Source of the DNA: Nocardia arthritidis NBRC 100137
Lineage (GTDB): Bacteria; Actinomycetota; Actinomycetes; Mycobacteriales; Mycobacteriaceae
Assembly (NCBI RefSeq): GCF_001612765.1
Contig: NZ_BDBB01000015.1
Span: 98,758-162,757, forward strand
DNA: 64,000 nucleotides
Reading direction: 5' to 3'
The position numbers and the translations under genes are program-made. Numbering within the stretch: position 1 is the first letter of the stretch; each line of letters opens with the position of its first letter. Below the pieces are notes generated by a model, which was not told the DNA's origin, ran no database searches, and saw nothing but the letters and a program-made list of their open reading frames with translations. Shown in pieces: positions 19,151 through 28,326 of the stretch.

Positions 19151-20754
19151 TTTGCGTGCGGTGGCGCGAGTTCCAGTTCGGCCACCTTGACCAGCCCCTC
19201 GTCCGGCCGTGCGGTCTCCAGCGTGAACCGTGCGGAGCGGCCACGGACGACGAGGGAGGCGATCGAGTTGCCGAAATGCGGGCCGCTGATCTTCCGCCAC
19301 CGGACCGGATCGGGTGAGATTCCACGCCGATCCGCGAGCCACCGCAGCGCCGACGCGATCGGCGCCGCCCACGACAGTGCGAACGCCGGATGGAACATCT
19401 CGGGCGGTTCGTTGTGCACCGGCGAGCACACCAGTTGCAGCACTTGCGATTTCGTCGGCGGCGTGTACGTGGCGCGTGCGACATAGCTGTGGTGCACGTC
19501 CCCGGACAGCACACAGATCGTGCCCGGTGCGCCCGGCGCGTCACCCAGCCGATGAATCAGCCGGGCCAACCGTTCGAAGGACGCGCGGAACGCGGGCCAG
19601 TGCTCCAGATCCGCTGCCTGCCTGACCTTCTCGCCGAGCCGGCCGCGCCATCCCGGCAGATCCGCGGCACGCTCGTTGAGCGATTGGAAGTGGCTCAGCG
19701 CGGGCGCCATGAGCCATGGCAGCGATGATCCGATCAGCAGGTGGTCGAAGTCGCCCGCGGCGTTCCGCTCGATCCAGTCGAACTCCTCCGGCCCGACCAT
19801 CAGCCGCTGCCCGTCGAGGATCCGGCCGTTACGGGTGTCGATCACCAGCAGCCGGACCCGGCCGAAGTCGCGGTAGTAGCTCCAGCGGGCGGGTTTGCGG
19901 CCGTCGACCTCCTTGTCGGCCTGCTCCGCGAAGTCCTCCAGTAGCTCCCGCACGTCCGTACCCGCCCCGGTGACCTGGCGGTAGAGCGGGTCCTGCGCCA
20001 GCTCGCCGGGGCCGAGGTTGCCGATGTGCTGGTACACCCAGTAGGACGCGAGCCCGGCGCGGATGCGCTTGCGCCACCACGGCTTCGCCGCCATCTGCTC
20101 GCGCCATGCGCGCGAGGTGTTCCAGTCGTCTCGGACATCGTGGTCGTCGAAGATCATCGACGTCGGCACGGTCGACATCAGCCAGCGGATCTCCGGGTCC
20201 GCCCACGACTCGTGGTACAGCTCCGCGTATTCGCGGAACGACACGACCTCGCCGCGCGGCTCCTGCCCGTCGCGCCGCTTTGCGAGCCACTCCCGCATCC
20301 GCGGTGTCGGCTCGTCGGCGTAGACCTGGTCGCCGAGGAGCAGCAGGGCATCCGGCCATTCCCGCTCGGGCGAGCGCATCATGCGCCGGGCGTACGCGTC
20401 CAGCGCGTCCACCCCCAGCTTGTCGGCCTCCAGCGCGCCCGGCGCGGCCTTGGCCGCCCGGCACGACCCGAACAGGATCTTCTCCACGGTGCGCGTGCGA
20501 ATCCGGCAAGGCGGCAGCTCGGATCCCGGTTCGGGCCACACCGCCACACCATCGAGCCGCACCTGGTAGGGAACCGACGCACCGGGTTGCAGTCCGTCGA
20601 TCGAGACCAGCGCGAAGTGCTGCTCCCCCACCTGGAACGTGCGGGCGAGCCGTCCCAAGACATCCACCTCGCACGCGTCATCGGTTTCCACCCAGACGGT
20701 CGCCGACGTCGCGTCGACATGCCGCAACACCGGCCCCAAAACCAGATCCGCCAT
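19135..20754 (-). CDS. PhoD-like metallophosphatase
   Basis: A 539-aa protein of the PhoD family of phosphatases/phosphodiesterases. It has an N-terminal fibronectin-like segment ('TSATVWVETDD') and the metallophosphatase core with LFGSCRA, LLLGDQVYADEP, MIFDDHDVRDDWNTS and LSGDVHHSY metal-binding motifs. No Tat or Sec signal is seen with the ATG at 20754 (MADLVLGPVL), unlike classical secreted PhoD, so it may be cytoplasmic. The stop lies inside a terminator hairpin shared with the cold-shock gene. Confidence 0.88.
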   Translation of the reverse strand: MADLVLGPVLRHVDATSATVWVETDDACEVDVLGRLARTFQVGEQHFALVSIDGLQPGASVPYQVRLDGVAVWPEPGSELPPCRIRTRTVEKILFGSCRAAKAAPGALEADKLGVDALDAYARRMMRSPEREWPDALLLLGDQVYADEPTPRMREWLAKRRDGQEPRGEVVSFREYAELYHESWADPEIRWLMSTVPTSMIFDDHDVRDDWNTSRAWREQMAAKPWWRKRIRAGLASYWVYQHIGNLGPGELAQDPLYRQVTGAGTDVRELLEDFAEQADKEVDGRKPARWSYYRDFGRVRLLVIDTRNGRILDGQRLMVGPEEFDWIERNAAGDFDHLLIGSSLPWLMAPALSHFQSLNERAADLPGWRGRLGEKVRQAADLEHWPAFRASFERLARLIHRLGDAPGAPGTICVLSGDVHHSYVARATYTPPTKSQVLQLVCSPVHNEPPEMFHPAFALSWAAPIASALRWLADRRGISPDPVRWRKISGPHFGNSIASLVVRGRSARFTLETARPDEGLVKVAELELAPPHAKAPRL

Positions 20755-20837
20755 ACCTCGAACGCTACGTGGTGGGTGGAGATTGTGCCGACCTCGCCGC
20801 GAGCGCGAGATGTCGCCGGAGGGGTCGTCGTGACCGG

Positions 20838-21371
20838 TCAGGCCGTCTTCATCTGCGGATCCGGGGGCGGGGCTTCGGTCCGCCGAGTCACCCGGGATGC
20901 GGCCCAGAAGACCAGTTCCACCAACCAGAACAGCAGGAGGAAGACCGTCACCACGGTGACGGGTACCGCGAGGAAGAGCACCGACGGAACGGCGACGACG
21001 ACGAACCGGGCGACGTCGGCCGGGCCGGCGCCACGCAACCCGTGGGCCGCGCGTACGGCCGCCCACATCATCCAGCGGTGCGGCAGTGATACGCCGAGCT
21101 CGTGCAGGCTCCGGCGGAAGATGCCGTCGGCGTCGGCCACGCTCACCGTGTCCGAACCGAGCAGGTAGTCGTGCAGGATCGCGGCGCGGGTGTAGCTGCC
21201 GTAGCGCGGGATCAGCCAGATCAGCGCGCGCGGTACCGAGGCGAAATCGGTCCGGAAACCGGCGGGAACCACGAATTCCTCCGTCGCGCCGCGATAGACG
21301 AGGGGTTCGGCCACCCGCCAGAACTTGGCGTCGAGCTCTTCGACGACCGGCCCGCCACCGACAAAGGTCAC
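20838..21371 (-). CDS. DUF1353 family protein with C-terminal membrane segment
   Basis: A 177-aa protein. Residues about 15-110 carry the DUF1353 pattern: 'VPAGFRTDFASVPRALIWLIPRYGSYTRAAILHDYL' (broken here into FRTDFASVP and ILHDYLL). Conserved Asp/His residues in the family hint at a hydrolase, and phage genomes often carry relatives. A long hydrophobic stretch (about 130-160) follows. The GTG start at 21371 is preceded by AAGGAACAGG. It is not clearly in an operon with its neighbours. Confidence 0.7.
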   Translation of the reverse strand: MTFVGGGPVVEELDAKFWRVAEPLVYRGATEEFVVPAGFRTDFASVPRALIWLIPRYGSYTRAAILHDYLLGSDTVSVADADGIFRRSLHELGVSLPHRWMMWAAVRAAHGLRGAGPADVARFVVVAVPSVLFLAVPVTVVTVFLLLFWLVELVFWAASRVTRRTEAPPPDPQMKTA

Positions 21372-21459
21372 GTCCTGTTCCTTCCGCGCACGCTTCGCTC
21401 CCTCACCCACGGTGGCAGGCAAGCCTTCCGTCGTCGCGGCGGCCCGCACGGGCGACGCG

Positions 21460-22104
21460 TCAGTACCGCGGGCGGTATTCGGGTACCGAATACCCTTCCG
21501 CGGCAGGCTCGTAGCCACGATAGGGCAGCTGCGCCCCACTCCCGGTTTCACCGTAGGACCGAAGGGAGCCGAAGGCTTCCTCCTCGTCGCGGGCGGTGCG
21601 GCGTCCGCTGCCGAGATCCTCGGACGTACTGAGCGCGGCGAGGAACAGCATGACGAACGACGCGATCAGCGGCTGCACGATGAACGCGAGCGCACTGCCG
21701 AGTTCGATGGGCAACGTGACGATCTGCCCGACCGGCGGGTCGTGCGGGCGCGGATGCAGCCATTCGGCGACCTGCTCCCCCACCTGCGCCATCACCACCG
21801 CGCCCACGCCGGAACCGACCAGCAGACCCAGTTGCAGCAGCGGCCCGCGCGCCGAGCGCCACCGCCACACGGCGAGCGCGCAGAGCAGACCGAGCACCGC
21901 GCCCGCGAGCACGAACAACGCCAGGGCGTCGAATTGATGCGCGCTCTCCCCGGTCAGCGCGACTCCGCGGCCCGGCTCGACCACCAGCAGCCGCTCGGTC
22001 GGCGCCAGCAGGCCCCATCCGGCTCCGGCGAGCGCGCTCACCACCACCACGGCGACGGCGATCACCGCCGCCGCGCGCACCTCACCGCGCAACGGCGACG
22101 CCAC
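21460..22104 (-). CDS. DUF2567 membrane protein (Rv1591-like)
   Basis: A 214-aa protein with about four membrane helices and an acidic, Tyr/Pro-rich cytoplasmic tail. It corresponds in position to Rv1591, which follows bioB and Rv1590 in M. tuberculosis. The GTG start overlaps the stop of the upstream bsaP gene by one base (TAGTG), so the two are translationally coupled. Function is unknown. Its fixed place beside biotin synthase suggests a link to biotin or iron-sulfur supply, but that is inference. Confidence 0.75.
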   Translation of the reverse strand: MASPLRGEVRAAAVIAVAVVVVSALAGAGWGLLAPTERLLVVEPGRGVALTGESAHQFDALALFVLAGAVLGLLCALAVWRWRSARGPLLQLGLLVGSGVGAVVMAQVGEQVAEWLHPRPHDPPVGQIVTLPIELGSALAFIVQPLIASFVMLFLAALSTSEDLGSGRRTARDEEEAFGSLRSYGETGSGAQLPYRGYEPAAEGYSVPEYRPRY

Positions 22105-22346
22105 TAGCGGCGTTCCAGTTCGGCCGAGTCGGTGACGCCGTGCCGGGAGCACTTGGCCCACCAGCCGTCCGGGCTCACCTGCACGATCATGCGGCGACCG
22201 CACTGTTCGCAGAAACGCGGCGGTTCCAGGCCCAGCGCGGCGGCGGCCGGGATCGCGTCGTCGAGACCCGGCACGATTCGCTTGCCGGTGAACGGGTTGT
22301 AGCGCTCGTCCATATTCATGACAGTACCCATGCTCGCCTGCCTCAT
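22104..22346 (-). CDS. bsaP: Biotin synthase auxiliary protein BsaP (Rv1590-like)
   Basis: An 80-aa protein immediately after bioB. It has a YNPFTGKRI motif near the start, then [12 protein letters not shown] and WWAKCSRHG, giving three cysteines plus a His that could hold a metal or iron-sulfur cluster. It matches the position and pattern of Rv1590; mycobacterial biotin synthases need this auxiliary protein to complete the sulfur insertion. The start is uncertain: 22346 is the longest, and ATG codons at 22331 and 22316-22322 are alternatives. The gap to bioB is 18 bp. Confidence 0.85.
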   Translation of the reverse strand: MRQASMGTVMNMDERYNPFTGKRIVPGLDDAIPAAAALGLEPPRFCEQCGRRMIVQVSPDGWWAKCSRHGVTDSAELERR

Positions 22347-22364
22347 CGTCGCAACCGAGCCGGG

Positions 22365-23411
22365 TCAGAGTGTTTCGTTGAGCGCCTTGATCGGCATCTT
22401 CAGCTCACCGAGCAGATCCAGGTCCTGTTCGGCCGGGCGGCCGAGGGTGGTCAGGTAGTTGCCGACGATGACGGCGTTGATGCCGCCCAGGATGCCCTGT
22501 TTGGCGCCGAGATCGCCCAGGGTGATCTCGCGGCCGCCCGCGAAGCGCAGCATGGTGCGCGGCAGCGCCAGCCGGAACGCGGCGACGGCGCGCAGCGCGT
22601 CGGACGCGGGCAGCACCTCGAGGTCGCCGAACGGGGTGCCCGGCCGCGGGTTGAGGAAGTTCAGCGGCACCTCGTCGGGCTCGAGCTCGGCCAGGTTCGC
22701 GGCGAACTCGGCGCGCTGCTCCAGCGTCTCGCCCATGCCCAGGATGCCGCCGCTGCAGACCTCCATGCCCGCCGCGCGGACCATGCTCAGGGTGTCCCAG
22801 CGCTCCTCCCAGGTGTGCGTGGTGACCACGTTCGGGAAGTAGGAGCGGGAGGTCTCCAGGTTGTGGTTGTAGCGGTGCACGCCCATCGCGGCCAGTTGAT
22901 CGACCTGCTCCTGCGTGAGCATGCCCAGCGAGCAGGCGACCTGGATGTCGACCTCGTTGCGGATCGCCTCGACGCCGGCGGCCACCTGGGCCATCAGGCG
23001 CTCGTCGGGGCCACGCACGGCGGCCACGATGCAGAACTCGGTGGCGCCGGTCTTCGCGGTCTGCTTGGCGGCCTCCACCAGGCTCGGGATGTCCAGCCAC
23101 GCGGCCCGCACCGGCGACTGGAACAGCCCCGACTGCGAGCAGAAGTGGCAGTCCTCAGGGCATCCGCCGGTCTTGAGGCTGATGATGCCCTCGACCTCCA
23201 CTTCGGGACCGCACCACTTCATGCGCACCTCGTGGGCCAGGGCGAGCAGCTCCTCCAGCCGGTCGTCGCCCAGACGCAGCACCTCGAGGGTCTGCTCCTG
23301 GTTCAGCCCCTCCCCGCGTTCGAGCACCTGCTCGCGGGCGATCGACAGAATGTGCGACGTCCCGACCTGCGTCGGTCCTGGCGCGGCGGCGTCTACGGGT
23401 GCCTGGGTCAC
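22365..23411 (-). CDS. bioB: Biotin synthase BioB
   Basis: BioB (348 aa) is a radical SAM enzyme that inserts sulfur into dethiobiotin. The SAM cluster motif CPEDCHFC (Cys84, Cys88, Cys91) is intact, and the N-terminal '[19 protein letters not shown]' region is typical. The GTG start at 23411 has AAGGGA upstream. It leads bioB-bsaP-DUF2567 and is divergent from the BioQ-like regulator gene, with a BioQ-type box in the promoter region. Confidence 0.97.
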   Translation of the reverse strand: MTQAPVDAAAPGPTQVGTSHILSIAREQVLERGEGLNQEQTLEVLRLGDDRLEELLALAHEVRMKWCGPEVEVEGIISLKTGGCPEDCHFCSQSGLFQSPVRAAWLDIPSLVEAAKQTAKTGATEFCIVAAVRGPDERLMAQVAAGVEAIRNEVDIQVACSLGMLTQEQVDQLAAMGVHRYNHNLETSRSYFPNVVTTHTWEERWDTLSMVRAAGMEVCSGGILGMGETLEQRAEFAANLAELEPDEVPLNFLNPRPGTPFGDLEVLPASDALRAVAAFRLALPRTMLRFAGGREITLGDLGAKQGILGGINAVIVGNYLTTLGRPAEQDLDLLGELKMPIKALNETL

Positions 23412-23452
23412 TGCAACGAATCCCTTCGTCCGGCCGAGGTGGCCGTGCAACT

Positions 23453-23465
23453 TGAACGGTGTTCA
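23453..23465. promoter_or_regulatory. BioQ box, bioB/bioQ
   Basis: TGAAC-GGT-GTTCA, a perfect inverted repeat with 5-bp arms, lies 42 bp from the bioB start and 51 bp from the regulator start. The same sequence occurs upstream of bioF and bioA. It matches the TGAAC-N3-GTTCA form described for BioQ in mycobacteria. Confidence 0.85.
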
Positions 23466-23515
23466 GGCTAGGGTAGCGGTAGGAGTGAGTCAAAGCACGA
23501 CGGGAAGGGCATCGA

Positions 23516-24100
23516 GTGCAGCTGCACCGGGCGGACGTGGTCGACGGCGCCATCGCGATTCTGGACCGATACGGCCTGGCCGACCTCACCATGCGCAGGC
23601 TGGCCGGTTCCCTCCACGTCCAGCCGGGCGCGTTGTACTGGCACTTCCCCAACAAGCAGGCGCTGCTCGGCGCGGTCGCGGACAAGATCCTCGCGCCCAT
23701 GGAGGACCCGATCCAGGCCGAGGAATGGTCCGGGCAGATCACCGAATTGGCCCACCGGCTGCGCGACTGCCTGCTGGCCTACCGCGACGGCGCCGAATTG
23801 GTCTCGGCGACATATGCTTCCCGGCTCACCACGAGCAAGGGACGAGAACGACTGGTGAGCGCCGCGATCCGCGCGGGCATGCCGCGCCAGGAGGCCGAAC
23901 TCACGGCGTTCACGCTGCTCTACTACGTCCTCGGCGAGACCGTGGACGAGCAGTCGAGGATGCAGATGGACTCGGCGGGCGCACTGCCCGACGGCGCGTC
24001 GCCGCTGGAGGAAACCACGGACGCCACAGCCCGTTTCGACTTCGGTCTGCAACTGTTCGTCGCGGGCGTGCGCCACCTGCTCGGCACCCGCGTCCGCTGA
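23516..24100 (+). CDS. bioQ: TetR-family biotin regulator BioQ
   Basis: A 194-aa TetR-family repressor. The N-terminal HTH includes 'GLADLTMRRLAGSLHVQPGALYWHFPNKQAL' (about 20-50). It starts at a GTG with GGGAAGGG upstream and diverges from bioB. BioQ proteins in mycobacteria and corynebacteria repress biotin genes; no BirA-type HTH domain is visible in this window. The presence of its box at three bio loci supports the call. Confidence 0.85.
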   Translation: MQLHRADVVDGAIAILDRYGLADLTMRRLAGSLHVQPGALYWHFPNKQALLGAVADKILAPMEDPIQAEEWSGQITELAHRLRDCLLAYRDGAELVSATYASRLTTSKGRERLVSAAIRAGMPRQEAELTAFTLLYYVLGETVDEQSRMQMDSAGALPDGASPLEETTDATARFDFGLQLFVAGVRHLLGTRVR

Positions 24101-24133
24101 GGCCGGGCGCGGCTCGCGGGTGCGCGTCCGGCG

Positions 24134-25276
24134 TCAGCGCAGGTGCGCGTTCAGGAAAGCCAGCGCATCCGGAAGCGAAGCCAGGAACGCGCCGCTGTGG
24201 TCTTTGCCAGGGTATTCCTCGACCGTCACCCGTATCCCGGGGTTGGCCTCCTGCAGGCGCCTCCCGTAGTCATCGGTGTCGGTAGGAAGGACATCGACGT
24301 CGTCGGTGCCGTAGCCGATCATGAGATCACCGGTGAACCGGTCTTGCGGGTATCCCGCCAAGGCGGTGACGTCGTCGGCGAAGGTAGGCGTCGGCCGGTC
24401 TGGGTCGGCGAACAGCGCCGCCGGTCGACGGCCCTGCGCGCTCAGGACCAGATCGGAAAGGCAATCGTAGGCGGCTTTCGCCACGAATTCCTTGCCGAAG
24501 TCGGAGAGATACGGCGTGACGCTGCCGGGTTTCCATTCCTCCAGCGAGGCCAGGAAGTACGCCGCGTAGGCGATCTGGTTCTTCGAGCCGGTCGAGGTCG
24601 GCCGGAACATCTCCGGCAGGCTCTTGCTCGGGTCGGTGCGCAGACCGGTGGCTACCACCCCGCTCAATCCCGTGGCGGGACCGCCTTTCTCGGCATTCGA
24701 GGCCGCCGCGCTCATCGCGGCGTGCGCCCCTTCCGACTGCCCGATCACCACCCATCTACGCGACAGCGGAAAGGGGGCGTTGCGAATCGCCGCTACCGCG
24801 TCCGATATCGACGCTCCCTCGATGTTCGAGTTGTAATAGCTGAACTGCCCTGCGGTGCCGAGCCCTTGATAGTCGGGAGCCAGCACCGCGTACCCGTCGG
24901 CCAGAATCCGATCGAAGTAGGCGGAATTCCGCTCGGACTGCGGGCGGCGCGACGGCGCGCAGGCATCGCCGATGCCCGCCGTCCCGTGTGCCCACACCAC
25001 CAGCGGCCACCCGCCCTGCGGCGGCAGTCCCGCGGGCAGATACAGCGCGCCGGACGCCTGCGCGGGCATTCCGTGCTGATCGGTCGTGGTGTAGCCGACC
25101 TCGAACGACGCCGCGGCCGCGGCGAACGACCAGGCGGGATCGAGCAGTCCGATGCTGCTCAGCCGTCCGGTTTCCGGACCTTCCGCCGCCGCCGATGGCA
25201 TCGCGACAGCGGCCGCGACGCAGATGCTCATCCAGGCGGCGGCAAGACCGTTCCGCCGAAGCAACCAGAGGGACAC
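24134..25276 (-). CDS. Secreted lipase/esterase (secretory lipase family)
   Basis: A 380-aa alpha/beta hydrolase with a signal peptide if translation starts at the GTG at 25276 (basic N-terminus, core about 10-27, cleavage after an AAA near residue 30). The catalytic serine is in GQSEGAHA; an Asp (DVDVLPTDT) and a His (GKDHSGAF) near the C-terminus complete the triad. 'WAHGTAGIGDACAPS' is typical of the actinobacterial secretory lipase (LIP) family. Substrate is probably lipid esters. It is convergent with bioQ. Confidence 0.83.
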   Translation of the reverse strand: MSLWLLRRNGLAAAWMSICVAAAVAMPSAAAEGPETGRLSSIGLLDPAWSFAAAAASFEVGYTTTDQHGMPAQASGALYLPAGLPPQGGWPLVVWAHGTAGIGDACAPSRRPQSERNSAYFDRILADGYAVLAPDYQGLGTAGQFSYYNSNIEGASISDAVAAIRNAPFPLSRRWVVIGQSEGAHAAMSAAASNAEKGGPATGLSGVVATGLRTDPSKSLPEMFRPTSTGSKNQIAYAAYFLASLEEWKPGSVTPYLSDFGKEFVAKAAYDCLSDLVLSAQGRRPAALFADPDRPTPTFADDVTALAGYPQDRFTGDLMIGYGTDDVDVLPTDTDDYGRRLQEANPGIRVTVEEYPGKDHSGAFLASLPDALAFLNAHLR

Positions 25277-25385
25277 GCCGCAGCACCATACCGACGCAAG
25301 CCGGGCAGCATCCCTGTCGACACCCGCCAGTAGTGACAATTCCGCCGACCGGAAACCGCCCCGCGGCTGCGAGGCTCCGCGCCGT

Positions 25386-26738
25386 TCACCGCGTCAGCGC
25401 GGGCCGGCGGGCGAAGCGGCTGTCGGGGCGGGGCAGGCCGAAGTGGTCGCGCAAGGTGGTGCCGGTGTACTCGGTGCGGAACAGTCCGCGCTCTTGCAGG
25501 ATCGGCACGACCGTTTCGGCGAAGACTTCCAGTCCGCCCGGGTAGTACGGCGGCATCACGTTGAAGCCGTCGGCGGCGCCTTTGCGGAACCATTCCTCGA
25601 TGGTGTCGGCGACCTGTTCGGGCGTTCCGGCGAAGACCCGGTGACCGCGCGCGCCCGCGAGGCGGTGCAGCAGACCGCGCACGGTCGGCCGTTCGCGCTG
25701 CACGATGCCCGCGACGACCTGCAACCGGCTCTGCCCGTTGTCGGTCACATCGCCCGCGGCGTCGAACAACTCGACCGGGATCGGCTCGTCCAGCGGCAGG
25801 TGCCGCAGGCTGATCCCGACGATGCCCTCCAGCTGGGCCAAGCCGTATTCCGGCACGGTGAGCTCGTTGAACTCCTGTTCCAATCGCTTGGCCGCGGCCT
25901 CGGTGTCGGCGATGAACGGGCTGATCCCGGGCAGGATCTTGACGTGCTCGGGATCGCGCCCGAAACCGCGGGCCTGTTCCTTGATGTCGGCGTAGAACGC
26001 TTGCGCGTCGCCGAGCCGCTGATGCGCGGTGAAAATCGCCTCGGCGTACTTGCCCGCGAACGCCCGGCCCTCGTTCGACGCGCCCGCCTGCACCAGCACC
26101 GGGTAGCCCTGCGGGGTGCGCGGTGCGTTGAACGGCCCGCGCACCCGCAGGTATTCGCCCTCGAAGTCGATCGGATGGATCTTGTCCGGATCGGCGTACA
26201 CGCCGGAGGCCCGGTCATCGACGATGGCGTCGTCCTCCCAGCTGTCCCACAGCGCGACCACGGCGTCCACGAATTCCCGTGCTCGCGCGTACCGTTCGGC
26301 GTGGTCGGGATGCTTGTCCAGGCCGAAGTTCGCCGCGGCGAGATCGGTTCCGGTGGTCACGATGTTCCAGCCCGCGCGCCCGCCGGAGATGTGGTCCAGC
26401 GTGGAGAACAGCCTGGCCAGGTTGTAGGGCTCGTAGTACGTGGTCGAGGCGGTGGCGATGAGGCCGAGATGCGTGGTCGCCGTGGCGATCGCGGTGAGCA
26501 GGGTGATCGGCTCCAGGCCGGAGGCCGCGTTGTGCCGAACGTTGGTGCGCAGCGCGGGACCGTCGGCGAAGAACACCGCGTCCAGCTTCGCCGCTTCGGC
26601 GGTCCGTCCGATCTCTTGGTAGTAGGCGACGTCGTAGATCCGCTCGGGGCTGCTCCACGGATGGCGCCAAGCGGCCTCGTGATGGCCGGAGGGGTAGATG
26701 AAGGCGTTGAGGCTGAGTTGGCGCGGTGCGGTCGTCAT
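25386..26738 (-). CDS. Flavin-dependent monooxygenase (NtaA/SnaA/DszA type)
   Basis: A 450-aa luciferase-like monooxygenase that would use reduced FMN from a separate reductase. Family marks: 'YYQEIGRTAEAAKLDAVFFADGP' near the N-terminus, 'HLGLIATASTTYYEPYNLAR', and 'SGGRAGWNIVTT'. Relatives oxidise nitrilotriacetate, dibenzothiophene sulfone and other sulfur or nitrogen compounds. Its ATG overlaps the stop of the ABC ATPase gene (ATGA), so the imported compound is probably its substrate. No flavin reductase gene is adjacent. Confidence 0.88.
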   Translation of the reverse strand: MTTAPRQLSLNAFIYPSGHHEAAWRHPWSSPERIYDVAYYQEIGRTAEAAKLDAVFFADGPALRTNVRHNAASGLEPITLLTAIATATTHLGLIATASTTYYEPYNLARLFSTLDHISGGRAGWNIVTTGTDLAAANFGLDKHPDHAERYARAREFVDAVVALWDSWEDDAIVDDRASGVYADPDKIHPIDFEGEYLRVRGPFNAPRTPQGYPVLVQAGASNEGRAFAGKYAEAIFTAHQRLGDAQAFYADIKEQARGFGRDPEHVKILPGISPFIADTEAAAKRLEQEFNELTVPEYGLAQLEGIVGISLRHLPLDEPIPVELFDAAGDVTDNGQSRLQVVAGIVQRERPTVRGLLHRLAGARGHRVFAGTPEQVADTIEEWFRKGAADGFNVMPPYYPGGLEVFAETVVPILQERGLFRTEYTGTTLRDHFGLPRPDSRFARRPALTR

Positions 26739-27487
26739 GAGGCTTTCTTCTCGTCGGTAGGTGTGTTCGCGACCTCGACGCCCAGGCCGGCCAGCAGCAG
26801 GGATCGGTGCCGCAGGAACGCGGGATCGCCGTGGCGGCGGGGACGTTCCAGGTCGATGCGCTGGTCCACCGCGATGAGCCCGTCGTCGAGCACCAGGACG
26901 CGGTCGGCGAGCAGCACCGCCTCGTCCACGTCGTGGGTGACCAGCAGGACGGCGGGCCGGTGCTTCGCGCACAGGTCTTGCAGCAGCGCGTGCATCTTGA
27001 TCCGGGTGAGCGCGTCCAGCGCGCCGAAGGGCTCGTCCGCCAGCAGGAGTTCGGGTTCGCGCACCAGCGAACGCGCCAGGGCCACGCGCTGTTGCTCGCC
27101 GCCGGACAGCTCCTTGGGCCAGGCTGTCTCCCGGCCTGCGAGCCCGACTTCCGCCAGTGCCGCACGACCACGACCGGCCGCGTCCGAACCACCGAGACCG
27201 AGGGTCACGTTGTCCAGCACGCGCGACCAGGGCAGCAATCGGGAGTCCTGGAACACCACGGAACGCTCGGCGGGCACGCTCAGCTCGCCGGATCCCGGCA
27301 CGTCGTAGTCCAATTCGGCCAGCGCCCGCAGCAATGTGCTCTTGCCCGACCCGCTGCGGCCGAGCAGTGCGACGAACTCGCCGCGGGCGATGTCGATATC
27401 GAGGTCGCGCAGCACCACCCGGTCGCCGAAGCCACGGCGCAGCCGCCGGGCGCGCACGACGTTCAGTCCCCGAGTGTCTGCCGCCAT
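26735..27487 (-). CDS. ABC transporter ATP-binding protein (SsuB/TauB type)
   Basis: A 250-aa ATPase with Walker A GRSGSGKS, Q-loop FQDSRLLPW, signature LSGGEQQ, Walker B LLADEPF and the switch His in VTHD. The PWSRVLDNV sequence is typical of the nitrate/sulfonate/taurine importer group. The ATG at 27487 lies inside the end of the permease gene. It energises the permease and lipoprotein encoded upstream. Confidence 0.92.
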   Translation of the reverse strand: MAADTRGLNVVRARRLRRGFGDRVVLRDLDIDIARGEFVALLGRSGSGKSTLLRALAELDYDVPGSGELSVPAERSVVFQDSRLLPWSRVLDNVTLGLGGSDAAGRGRAALAEVGLAGRETAWPKELSGGEQQRVALARSLVREPELLLADEPFGALDALTRIKMHALLQDLCAKHRPAVLLVTHDVDEAVLLADRVLVLDDGLIAVDQRIDLERPRRHGDPAFLRHRSLLLAGLGVEVANTPTDEKKAS

Positions 27488-28326
27488 GACAGCGCCTTCC
27501 TTTCCGCGGCGCGCACCAGGATGTCGCCGAACAGGCCGAGCAGGCCGTAGATCACGAGGCCGACGACGATGATGTCGATCTGGCCGTAGGTGCGGGCCTG
27601 GGTCATCAGGTAGCCGATGCCGCTGGTGGCGTTGACCTGTTCCACCACGACCAGCGCCAGCCACGAGATGGTGACGGCCAGCCGCAGGCCGGTGAAGAAG
27701 CCGGGCAGCGATCCCGGCAGCGCGATCCGCCCGACGAATCCCCACCGCGACAGCCCCACCGTCTGGGCGAGTTCCACGTACCCGGCGTCGACGCTGCGCA
27801 GGTGCGCGTGTGTGTTCAGGTAGATCGGGATCGCCACGCTGGTGGTGATCACCACCAGCTTCATCTCCTCGCCGATGCCGAACCACACGATGAACAGCGG
27901 GATCAGCGCGAGGGTGGGAATGGCGCGCTTGATCTGGATCGGCCCGTCCACCAAAGCTTCACCGACGCGGCTCAGCCCGGCCAGCAGCGCCAGGACCAGG
28001 CCGATCGCCACGCCGAGCCCGAGACCGATCGCGGCGCGCTGCACGGAGGTCAGCAGATTGCCCTGCAGCCGGCCGTCGGCGATCAGGTCACCGGCGGTCT
28101 CGGCGACCGTCCACGGTGCGGGCAGGGTTTCCGGATCCAATGCGCCCGTGGCGGAACCGGCCACCCACGCGGCGACCAGCAGCGCGGGGCCCACCGCGAT
28201 GCCGAACGGGATCGGGCGGCCCGGCCCCAGGCGCGGCCGGGCCGGTTTGCGTTTCGCCAGAACCGGCTGCGCGGAGCGGCCGAGGCCGATGCGGCGCAGT
28301 ACCGCGGCGTCCAGGGTCGCCATCAT
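27463..28326 (-). CDS. ABC transporter permease (SsuC/TauC type)
   Basis: A 287-aa permease with about six helices and the EAA loop region ('ELAQTVGLSRWGFVGRIALPGSLPGFFTGLRLA', here read as separate short parts). The ATGATG start overlaps the stop of the substrate-binding gene. It also overlaps the ATPase gene by 25 bp. Substrate class is inferred from family: sulfonate, nitrate or taurine-like anions. Confidence 0.9.
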   Translation of the reverse strand: MMATLDAAVLRRIGLGRSAQPVLAKRKPARPRLGPGRPIPFGIAVGPALLVAAWVAGSATGALDPETLPAPWTVAETAGDLIADGRLQGNLLTSVQRAAIGLGLGVAIGLVLALLAGLSRVGEALVDGPIQIKRAIPTLALIPLFIVWFGIGEEMKLVVITTSVAIPIYLNTHAHLRSVDAGYVELAQTVGLSRWGFVGRIALPGSLPGFFTGLRLAVTISWLALVVVEQVNATSGIGYLMTQARTYGQIDIIVVGLVIYGLLGLFGDILVRAAERKALSWRQTLGD

